Source of the DNA: an uncultured Clostridia bacterium
GTDB lineage: Bacteria > Bacillota > Clostridia > Lachnospirales > Lachnospiraceae
Length of the DNA stretch: 36,023 bases
Assembly: GCA_946401715.1 (NCBI GenBank)
Contig: CAMIVF010000004.1
Coordinates: 1 to 36,023, forward strand
Reading direction: 5' to 3'
In this document: positions 9,729 to 17,515 of the stretch, one piece after another
Numbering within the stretch: the stretch's first letter is position 1
Layout of the letters: every line of letters starts with the position of its first letter
Notes under the pieces: generated by a model
The model's input: only the letters and a program-made list of their open reading frames with translations
Databases searched by the model: none
What the model was told of the DNA's origin: nothing
Position numbers and translations under genes: made by a program

Positions 9729-9733
9729 TCGAA

Positions 9734-10066
9734 TCAGCTACCTGTCTTCCCGTCTGTTACAAACGAAGCAGGCGTGACAGTCTGTGTCGTAACCTGCCCG
9801 TCCGGACCCGTTGTCTCCATCTCAAGCTTTGCGGTAAATCCCCAGATAATCAGCGCCGCAAGCAAAACCAGGATTGCCATCACGAGAAGCCACATACCCG
9901 GTGTCGTGACACGGATATAGTCATCCACCTGCTCCGGGGAAGAGATCCGCGCATTTTTCCTGGTGTCACTTACAGGAGCATCCTGAGACGGCGCAGCTCC
10001 TTCTGCCTGAGGCGCTGCGGCTGTCTCCGCGCCATTCGCCATTCTTTCTTCTGCTTCCTGTCCCAT
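9734..10066 (-). CDS. Short HlyD-like (NHLM secretion protein N-terminal-like) single-pass membrane protein
   Basis: 110 aa; RISSPEQVDDYIRVTTPGMWLLVMAILVLLAALIIWGFTAKLEMETTG resembles the N-terminus of NHLM HlyD proteins; stops five bp before the ABC1 start, so no adaptor body is present. Confidence 0.7.
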   Translation of the reverse strand: MGQEAEERMANGAETAAAPQAEGAAPSQDAPVSDTRKNARISSPEQVDDYIRVTTPGMWLLVMAILVLLAALIIWGFTAKLEMETTGPDGQVTTQTVTPASFVTDGKTGS

Positions 10067-10070
10067 AGTC

Positions 10071-10253
10071 TTACCCGTCTGCCGGACATACTGTCCGGGC
10101 TGTCATAACAAAACGATTGTTCTTTTCTATGATATCAATTTCACCCTCTGTTTGCAATCCTCTCACCTGCGCCTTCGCAAGGCCTTCCCAGCCTGAATCA
10201 TCGTCATATGATAAAGCCGCCGAAAGCCGATTGCGATTGTTCTGCGCTGTCAC
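10071..10253 (-). CDS. Hypothetical ~60-aa protein, first gene of the NHLM locus
   Basis: GTG 10253 preceded by GTGAGGATC; product MTAQNNRNRLSAALSYDDDSGWEGLAKAQVRGLQTEGEIDIIEKNNRFVMTARTVCPADG; stop 4 bp from the next ATG. The track ORF from ATG 10286 (71 aa) is the alternative. Confidence 0.55.
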   Translation of the reverse strand: MTAQNNRNRLSAALSYDDDSGWEGLAKAQVRGLQTEGEIDIIEKNNRFVMTARTVCPADG

Positions 10254-10377
10254 GATCCTCACTTTTTGATTTACACAGGGAAACATTTAAGATACCATTA
10301 CAGGCAGCGCACCGCGCGGACGCTTTCTGTGTGCCATGCGCCTGTACTGTCAGAATTGATCATGAAGGAAGATGCAT

Positions 10378-11553
10378 ATGAATTACCGGAAAACCCTGAT
10401 CGCCTGCTACCTGGGCTTTATCACACAGGCAATCAGCGCGAACTTTGCCCCCCTGCTGTTTCTGAAATTCCACACGGACTATGGAATTCCGCTGGGAAAG
10501 ATTGCCCTGATCCCAACCGTGTTCTTTCTGACGCAGCTGCTGATTGATGTTTTCTGTGCCCGGTTTGTCGACAGGATCGGGTATCGCCTGAGCATCGTAA
10601 TCTCGGAGGTTGCCAGTGCCCTCGGCCTGGCAGGGCTGGCGGTGCTGCCGGGCCTGTTTGCCGATCCCTTTACAGGAATCATTCTCTGCGTGCTGGTCTA
10701 TGCGATCGGCAGCGGTCTCATCGAGGTTCTGGTCAGTCCCATCGTGGAGGCCTGTCCCTTCGAGAACAAGGACGCCGTGATGAGCATGCTGCATTCCTTC
10801 TACTGCTGGGGCTGCGTCGGCGTTATCCTGCTGTCTACCGTGTTCTTCTTCCTCTTCGGCATAGAGAACTGGAGATGGCTGGCACTCTTATGGGCCCTGA
10901 TCCCTCTGTACAACATCTACAACTTCGCCACCTGCCCCATCGAACGGCTGACAGAGGAAGGAGAAGGGATGACCATCGGCGCCCTGTTCAGAACGCCGTT
11001 TTTCTGGGCCGCCATCCTTCTGATGGTCTGCGCAGGCGCTTCGGAGCTGTCGATGGCGCAGTGGGCTTCTGCCTACACGGAAGCGGCCCTGGGATTCCCG
11101 AAGACAGCAGGCGATCTCATCGGCCCCTGCCTCTTTGCCGTAACCATGGGCATCAGCAGGGTGATCTACGGCAGATACGGTGCGAAGATGAACCTGAACC
11201 GCTTCATGCTCGGCTCCGGCATCCTGTGCCTGTGCTGCTATCTGCTGACCGCACTCTCTTCCAGTCCTGTTCTGGGACTGGCAGGCTGTATTTTCTGCGG
11301 CTTCTCCGTTGGAATTATGTGGCCCGGTACCATCAGCATTTCTTCTCCCCGCCTGCCGCAGGGCGGCACGGCTCTGTTCGCGCTGCTTGCGATGGCCGGT
11401 GACCTGGGAGGCGCCTTCGGTCCCGGTCTGGTCGGTGCCGTGACACAGCAGGCAGGGGACAACATGCAGACCGGCATGCTTGCCGGCAGTATCTTCCCGC
11501 TGGTATTGATTCTGGCCCTGCTTCTGATCAGTCGGAAACCGCGTAATCCCTGA
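10378..11553 (+). CDS. MFS transporter (sugar-porter/FucP-like fold)
   Basis: About 12 hydrophobic segments; MNYRKTLIACYLGFITQAISANFAPLLFLKFHTDYGI...GFSVGIMWPGTISISSPRLPQGGTALFALLAMAGDLGGAFGPGLVG. Start set at 10378 for spacing to AAGGAAG. Confidence 0.88.
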   Translation: MNYRKTLIACYLGFITQAISANFAPLLFLKFHTDYGIPLGKIALIPTVFFLTQLLIDVFCARFVDRIGYRLSIVISEVASALGLAGLAVLPGLFADPFTGIILCVLVYAIGSGLIEVLVSPIVEACPFENKDAVMSMLHSFYCWGCVGVILLSTVFFFLFGIENWRWLALLWALIPLYNIYNFATCPIERLTEEGEGMTIGALFRTPFFWAAILLMVCAGASELSMAQWASAYTEAALGFPKTAGDLIGPCLFAVTMGISRVIYGRYGAKMNLNRFMLGSGILCLCCYLLTALSSSPVLGLAGCIFCGFSVGIMWPGTISISSPRLPQGGTALFALLAMAGDLGGAFGPGLVGAVTQQAGDNMQTGMLAGSIFPLVLILALLLISRKPRNP

Positions 11554-12109
11554 CAGCCTGCATGGTGCTGCGCAGGATTTCAATGTCACGCTCCACCACG
11601 CCTGTCTCCAGGGAATGGTTTGCCCCTTCTGTTTCATACAGCCGGATGCCGGCCTTTGCGCAGCAGTCCTCAATCACCTTCGTATCCGCCCATGGATCTG
11701 CCGTTCCATGAAATGCAATCGCGCCGCTGCCGGCCCACCGGAACGTGTCTTCCACCGGCGTATACAGAATCTGCCGGCACAAAATCTCATGACTGCATGC
11801 ATACGCGCAGCCGACCGCCGTTCCGATGCTCTTGCCGACAAACAGAACCTTTTCATACGAATCCCATTTGATCTCTTTCAGGATCTCCTCTGTCTGTTCG
11901 AGCGCCATCGCAGCGCAGGCGCGCATCTTTTCAGCATTCCCCTTTACGCCGGACGGAAACCCGCTGTAAGGAACCGGCACCACCTCCCAGTCCATTCCTT
12001 TCAGCAGCTTCCAGCTGTAGTACAGAAGCGGCTTGTCACAGGTGTACCCGATTCCGGGAAACAGGCATGCGATCTTCTTGGGTTGGTTCATCTTCGTCTC
12101 GCTCCTCAT
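11528..12109 (-). CDS. Alpha/beta hydrolase family protein
   Basis: 193 aa; nucleophile elbow VGKSIGTAVG, HGTADPWAD, GANHSLETG (Ser-Asp-His). Confidence 0.8.
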   Translation of the reverse strand: MRSETKMNQPKKIACLFPGIGYTCDKPLLYYSWKLLKGMDWEVVPVPYSGFPSGVKGNAEKMRACAAMALEQTEEILKEIKWDSYEKVLFVGKSIGTAVGCAYACSHEILCRQILYTPVEDTFRWAGSGAIAFHGTADPWADTKVIEDCCAKAGIRLYETEGANHSLETGVVERDIEILRSTMQAVRDYAVSD

Positions 12110-12147
12110 CGGTAAAAAACCACAAATCTGGCAGGTACCGGCTTTTT

Positions 12148-13869
12148 CTACAGTTCCTGGGCCTCATACAGCTGCGCGTATTCGCCGCCTGCCTTCAGCA
12201 GCTGCTCATGGGTGCCGGCTTCTTTGATCTGCCCTTCTTCGATCACAACGATCCGGTCCGCATTCCGCACGGTGGAAAGCCGGTGCGCGATGACAAAGGA
12301 TGTCCTGCTCTTCATCAGCCCGTCAAAGCTTCTCTGGATGTGTTCCTCTGTGATGGTATCCAGGGCAGAGGTAGCTTCGTCCAGGATCAGTACCGCCGGA
12401 TCCTTCAGGAAGATTCTTGCGATAGAGACTCTCTGCCGCTGTCCGCCGGACAGCTTGGTTCCCCGCTCTCCCACATAAGTGTCAAATCCTTCCGGCATGC
12501 GGACGATGTCTTCGTAGATCTCTGCCCTGCGGGCTGCCTCTTCGACTTCCTTGTCAGACGCGTCCGGCCTTCCGTACCGGATGTTCTCACGGATCGTATC
12601 CGCGAAGATAAACACCTCCTGCTGCACGATTCCGACACTGCTGCGGAGCGACTTCTTTGTCACATCCCGGATATCGGTTCCGTCGATCCGGATGGATCCG
12701 GATACGACATCATAGAAACGCGGGATCAGGTGGCACAGCGTCGTCTTTCCGCCTCCGGACGCACCGACCACCGCGATCATTTCTCCGCCCGCGACATGCA
12801 GGTCAATATCGTGCAGTACCTCCGGATTGTGGATATAGGAAAAACTGACATGGTCAATGTCAACGCGCCCTTCTGTCACCGTCAGATCCGTGGCGTCAGG
12901 CTTTTCCTGCACAGTCGGCTCCATGGCCATCACTTCTTCAAACCGGCGCAGCCCTGCCATGCCGCTGGAAAAGATCTCGGCAAACTGTGCCATTTTCCGG
13001 ATCGGCGTGACGAAGGAGCTCACAAACAGGGTGAAGGTGATCAGGTCGATGTAATTCATCTGTCCCTTCATGATCAGGAATCCGCCGACCGCAATCACAA
13101 CCGCCGGCAGGATCCCCATAAAGAATTCCTGGGACGCGAAAAAGATTCCCATCGCCTGATAAAAATCCTTTTTCGCGGTGCGGTACTGCATATTCGCGTC
13201 GGTAAAACGCTCATTGTCTACTTCTTCGTTCGCGAACGCCTTGGAGGTCTTCATGCCGGACAGGCTGGTCTCGATGCTCGTATTGATGCCGGCAAGCTTC
13301 TTTTTGACGTTCGTGGAAGTCCGGGACATATTCCGGCGCTGCAGCATCGTGATGGCAAGGAAAATCGGAATCAGGACCGACACCACCAGCGCCAGGCGCC
13401 ATTCAATGGTGAACATGATGGTCAGAGATCCCACCACAGTCAGTACACTGATCAGAAGATCCTCCGGACCGTGATGCGCCAGCTCCGTGATCTCAAACAG
13501 GTCACCGGTCAGCCGGCTCATCAGGTTTCCCGTGCGCATCTGGTCATAGAATTCGAAGTCCAGTTCCTGCAGATGGCGGAACAGATCGGCGCGGATGTCC
13601 GCCTCCACACGGGCACCGAAGGTATGCCCCCAGTAGGTCATGACAAAAAAACAGACAGACCGGATCACATAGCTGACAGCCACCGCTGCCATCAGGGCAA
13701 AAAACGCTCCAAAAAGGCGGTCCGGCAGAAGGGTGTTCATGGCATGCCTGGAAACCACCGGGAATGCAAGATCAATCGCCGACGCCAGAACGGCGCAGAA
13801 CATATCAAGCAGGAACAGTTTCATATGCGGTTTGAAATACCGCAGCAGTGTTTTCAGCATTCTACTCAC
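12148..13869 (-). CDS. ABC transporter, fused permease/ATP-binding (MsbA/BmrA-type exporter)
   Basis: 573 aa; ABC exporter TMD, Walker A GASGGGKTT, LSGGQRQRVSIARIFLKDPAVLILDEATSALD, H-loop IAHRLSTV. Confidence 0.93.
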   Translation of the reverse strand: MSRMLKTLLRYFKPHMKLFLLDMFCAVLASAIDLAFPVVSRHAMNTLLPDRLFGAFFALMAAVAVSYVIRSVCFFVMTYWGHTFGARVEADIRADLFRHLQELDFEFYDQMRTGNLMSRLTGDLFEITELAHHGPEDLLISVLTVVGSLTIMFTIEWRLALVVSVLIPIFLAITMLQRRNMSRTSTNVKKKLAGINTSIETSLSGMKTSKAFANEEVDNERFTDANMQYRTAKKDFYQAMGIFFASQEFFMGILPAVVIAVGGFLIMKGQMNYIDLITFTLFVSSFVTPIRKMAQFAEIFSSGMAGLRRFEEVMAMEPTVQEKPDATDLTVTEGRVDIDHVSFSYIHNPEVLHDIDLHVAGGEMIAVVGASGGGKTTLCHLIPRFYDVVSGSIRIDGTDIRDVTKKSLRSSVGIVQQEVFIFADTIRENIRYGRPDASDKEVEEAARRAEIYEDIVRMPEGFDTYVGERGTKLSGGQRQRVSIARIFLKDPAVLILDEATSALDTITEEHIQRSFDGLMKSRTSFVIAHRLSTVRNADRIVVIEEGQIKEAGTHEQLLKAGGEYAQLYEAQEL

Positions 13870-13883
13870 GCTCCTCTAAAAAC

Positions 13884-13909
13884 ACCAGTTTTATCTGACT
13901 AATACTGGT
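13884..13909. promoter_or_regulatory. Palindromic putative operator upstream of the ABC exporter
   Basis: ACCAGTtttatctgactaatACTGGT, 6-bp perfect outer arms with partial inner symmetry (TTTA/TAAT), 15 bp upstream of ATG 13869. Confidence 0.4.
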
Positions 13910-13947
13910 CGGATACGATTACCGTAACCGCATGCCTTCGGCATTCG

Positions 13948-15378
13948 CTAACGGTATTCCGCTCCCCTTTTCTTCGGGGACCAGCCCTCCATGGCTGCGA
14001 TCCCCTCCGGCGTCACCGGACGGATCCATTTCCCGCTGAACAGATGGCGCTGCATCAGCACATACCTGACCGGCTCATCGACATAGCAGCAGGCAAAGAC
14101 CACCAGCGTCGGCCAGTGCCATACCATGCCGGACAGACAGACGACGGGCAGTACCATGGCCCACATGAAGATAATCTCCATGACCGTACCGTATACAGAA
14201 TCTCCCGCGGCACGGAACGTGTCATTCTGGACCCAGTTTCCCATCCGGATCAGGCTTGCTGCGGCATAGATGCAGATCATGCCGAAGGCAATCCGGAAGC
14301 TCTCCCCGTGCATTCCCATGACAGACAGGATCGGGGTATGCAGAAGGATCAGCGTCAGGCCGAGCATGCCGATGATGCCCTGGCACAGATACACCAGCCG
14401 CCATGCCCGTTCATAGGCAAGATCGATCTGCCCGGAGCCCACCTTCGTGCCGACCAGCACAGAAGATGCATTGGAGAAGCCCGCAAAGAAACCGATCACC
14501 AGGCCTTCCAGGGTCCGGAACACCGCAAGCGCGGCGATGGCCTCCTCCGGCTGCCGTCCCAGCACAATATTGATCACCATGTTCCCAAGCCCGATAAAAA
14601 TTTCATTCATCAGGATCGGGAAGCACTTTTTGAAGTAAATCCGGAAAAATGCGCCCGTCAGGCGAAAGTGCCTGTGAATGGCAAGCAGATAAGGGTGCTT
14701 CCTTTTCGCCGCAAGAAGCACGATCACCAGGATTCCGGACGCCTGCGCCATGACCGTGGCTGCCGCCGCGCCTCTCACGCCCATCGCCGGGACGGTGAAG
14801 AAACCGAAGATCAGGATCCGGTTGAGAATGATATTCGTCAGGACAGAAACGATGGAAGCATAAAGCGGGATCCGCACCTGCCCTGTACATCGCAGCAGGG
14901 CAGCCATCCCCATGGACAGGACCATCAGCGGATAGGAGAATCCGGCAATCCGGAGATACTGTATTCCTACCTGGCGGATGGCCTGCTTATCCGTATACAG
15001 ACGCATCACCAGCCCGGGAAAACAGACTGCCATCACACAGAACAGGACGCCAACCGTCAGCATGCAGACCAGCGTCATGCCGTAAGACCGGTTGATTCCG
15101 TCATCGTCTTCCGCCCCCCAGTACTGGGAAAAGAACAGCATGCCGCCGCCTACGAATCCCCAGAAGCAGGAAAACATCAGAGAGGAAAACTGTGCGCAGA
15201 GTCCCACTGCTCCGACCTGCCTGGTTCCCAGGGACGCGATCATCATCGTATCCACCATGGAGCCGGTCGTTGTCAGCAAATTCTGCAACGCCACAGGAAC
15301 GGCAATCACAGCAACCTTTTTCAGGAATTCTCCCCAGGAAAAGGATCCCTTTTTCCTGCCGGTCACCGGTTTTTGCAT
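13948..15378 (-). CDS. MATE family efflux transporter
   Basis: 476 aa; PVALQNLLTTTGSMVDTMMIASLGTRQVGAVGL, 12 hydrophobic segments. Confidence 0.92.
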   Translation of the reverse strand: MQKPVTGRKKGSFSWGEFLKKVAVIAVPVALQNLLTTTGSMVDTMMIASLGTRQVGAVGLCAQFSSLMFSCFWGFVGGGMLFFSQYWGAEDDDGINRSYGMTLVCMLTVGVLFCVMAVCFPGLVMRLYTDKQAIRQVGIQYLRIAGFSYPLMVLSMGMAALLRCTGQVRIPLYASIVSVLTNIILNRILIFGFFTVPAMGVRGAAAATVMAQASGILVIVLLAAKRKHPYLLAIHRHFRLTGAFFRIYFKKCFPILMNEIFIGLGNMVINIVLGRQPEEAIAALAVFRTLEGLVIGFFAGFSNASSVLVGTKVGSGQIDLAYERAWRLVYLCQGIIGMLGLTLILLHTPILSVMGMHGESFRIAFGMICIYAAASLIRMGNWVQNDTFRAAGDSVYGTVMEIIFMWAMVLPVVCLSGMVWHWPTLVVFACCYVDEPVRYVLMQRHLFSGKWIRPVTPEGIAAMEGWSPKKRGAEYR

Positions 15379-16337
15379 GATGCACCACCCTCCAGATTGA
15401 CAATGATGACACCAGCCGTCACCAGGAGCAGCGACACAATCCCTGTCACTGAAAATGCCTCACCGGTTTCTCCCAGAACAAGCGCGGAGATCATAACGCC
15501 GAAAACAGGATTGAAAAAGCCCAGAATGGACACCCTGCTGACGGGATTATACTTGAGCAGTATGCTCCAGAGGGTATATGCCCCGGTGGAGACGAGCGCC
15601 AGATACAGCAGAACGATCACGCAGGCTGAATTGTAGAAGGTAAGCCTTCCGCCCATGCAAAGCCCTGCCAGAAGCAGCACCAGGCCGCCCACAACAAACT
15701 GGTATCCGCACAGGACAACCGGATCTTCTTTTTTCGCGAACACCTTCGTCAGACACGCCCCGGCCGCGATGAAGAGATCTGCCGCAACCATGGCGCCTTC
15801 CCCGGACAGCGTGACCGCGCCTCCTGACAGGACGGACTGACCATTGCTGACAATCAGGATGACTCCGCACATGCCGATGATACAGCCTGCCATTTTCCGC
15901 AGCGTCATCTTTTCAAACCGGAACAGATACACGGCGAACAGAATCGTGAGAAAGTTCCCGCAGGCATTGATAATAGAACTCCGCACACCGGTCAGATGCG
16001 CCAGCGCCATAAAGAAAAAGAAGTACTGGCCTGATGTCTGTATCAGTCCCAGAAGGACTATCTTCGGCCAGGATTCTTTCTTCGGAATCAGCAGTTTCTT
16101 TTCCAGCGCCGATCCGATCAGAACCGTCAGAACGCCAGTAATGGTAAACCGAGTCCCGGCCAGCACGATCCTGGAAGCAGTGTCTTCCGATCCGATCCGA
16201 AACTGCCGGTACGCGATCTTAATCGCTGCCGGTGCACTTCCCCATAAGACGCAGCAGAACATCGCTGTCAGGAGCAGTACAGGGAACCATGCCCAGACCG
16301 CCCGCTTTTCCTGTCTGTATGCTACATTTCTTTCCAT
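15363..16337 (-). CDS. EamA/DMT family transporter (RhaT-like)
   Basis: 324 aa; ten hydrophobic segments, two EamA-like halves; 3' end overlaps the MATE start by 16 bp. Confidence 0.88.
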   Translation of the reverse strand: MERNVAYRQEKRAVWAWFPVLLLTAMFCCVLWGSAPAAIKIAYRQFRIGSEDTASRIVLAGTRFTITGVLTVLIGSALEKKLLIPKKESWPKIVLLGLIQTSGQYFFFFMALAHLTGVRSSIINACGNFLTILFAVYLFRFEKMTLRKMAGCIIGMCGVILIVSNGQSVLSGGAVTLSGEGAMVAADLFIAAGACLTKVFAKKEDPVVLCGYQFVVGGLVLLLAGLCMGGRLTFYNSACVIVLLYLALVSTGAYTLWSILLKYNPVSRVSILGFFNPVFGVMISALVLGETGEAFSVTGIVSLLLVTAGVIIVNLEGGASCKNR

Positions 16338-16360
16338 TCTGCAAATACCGCCTTATTTCG

Positions 16361-17473
16361 TTATGATTCACCGCCCCGCCGCTGAGCCGCCAGCAGCGCC
16401 TCCACCTGGTCACGCTTTTCGTACAGCACACAGCCGCCTTCGTGGTCGTCCATCAGAATATCCCCGCTCTGCAGGGCTGTAAACAGCGGCGAATGGATCG
16501 CTTCACGCAAAGATCCGGTTCTCACATTGACGTCAGAGTACGGTGAAAACGGACAAGGCTCCGCGCCGCCGTGAGAGTTGATATGGAAGAATCCCCTGCC
16601 CGCAGCGACACAGCCGCCGGAGCTCTTCTCATCTCCGGGGAAGGACACATAGACCATCTCCGGTTTCTCCTGCCGCAGGCGCATGATTTCCTGTTTCAGA
16701 TACTCCCGCTCTTCTTCTCCGGGCGCAAGTTCCTTACTCTCATCCGTCACCGGCACAAATTCCACAAAGACAACCGCCCTGCAGCCTCTGCCGGAGAGTC
16801 TGTCCAGAAATGCATCTGAAGTGACTTCTCTGAGATTTGACGTTGTCACCGTCACCGACGCGCCGAATACAAGTCCTCTTTTGTGAAATGCATCCATGTT
16901 GGCAACAAGCTTGTCATAGACGCCTTCTCCGCGTCTTGCGTCCGTGGTTTCTTTCCCTCCTTCGATGCTCATGACCGGAATCAGATTGCGGGAAGCGTCA
17001 AACAGCGCCAGATACCGGTCATCGATAAAGGTTCCGTTTGTGAAAATCGGAAAAAGAATGTTCCGCTTCTTTCCCGCCGCCTCGATAATATCCCGGCGCA
17101 GCATGGGTTCACCGCCGGCCAGAAGAATGAAGCTGATCCCCAGATCATCCGCTTCTTCAAATATCCGCAGCCACTCCTCACTGCTCAGCTGGCTCACAGG
17201 CTCTTCGTCCAGCGTCGCATGGTTGCAGCGGGAATAACAGCCGGCGCAGTGCAGGTTGCACTTGCTGGTGATACTTGCGATGAGAAACGGCGGGATATGC
17301 TCTCCTGCTTTCTCCATGGCCTTCCGTTTTCCGGACGCAGAGCGGCTCGCGAGAGCGAACTTCGCCATAAATGCCGCTTCTCTCGGGTTTTTGAGCGTTG
17401 CCCGGATTGCGTCGGATACGACCCGCTCCACGCCCTTTGTCATATATTCCTGAATATCAAATTCTTTTTCCAT
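16361..17473 (-). CDS. Radical SAM protein with SPASM-like C-terminal cysteines
   Basis: 370 aa; CNLHCAGCYSRC (CX3CX2C), LLAGGEPMLRRDI, C-terminal GGCVAAGRGFFHINSHGGAEPCPFSPYSDVNVRTGSLREA...GGCVLYEK. Confidence 0.88.
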   Translation of the reverse strand: MEKEFDIQEYMTKGVERVVSDAIRATLKNPREAAFMAKFALASRSASGKRKAMEKAGEHIPPFLIASITSKCNLHCAGCYSRCNHATLDEEPVSQLSSEEWLRIFEEADDLGISFILLAGGEPMLRRDIIEAAGKKRNILFPIFTNGTFIDDRYLALFDASRNLIPVMSIEGGKETTDARRGEGVYDKLVANMDAFHKRGLVFGASVTVTTSNLREVTSDAFLDRLSGRGCRAVVFVEFVPVTDESKELAPGEEEREYLKQEIMRLRQEKPEMVYVSFPGDEKSSGGCVAAGRGFFHINSHGGAEPCPFSPYSDVNVRTGSLREAIHSPLFTALQSGDILMDDHEGGCVLYEKRDQVEALLAAQRRGGES

Positions 17474-17515
17474 ACGTATGATTCACTTCAAAAATACCGA
17501 TCACGGGTTGTCTTG

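Noticed and set aside
10286-10372. Possible shared promoter for the NHLM and MFS genes
   Set aside because: No convincing -35/-10 pair could be identified on either strand by eye.
12067-13902. 611-aa plus-strand ORF
   Set aside because: Complement of the ABC exporter; His/Arg-rich shadow ORF with no motif despite its length.
14044-15636. 530-aa plus-strand ORF
   Set aside because: Complement of the MATE gene; shadow ORF.
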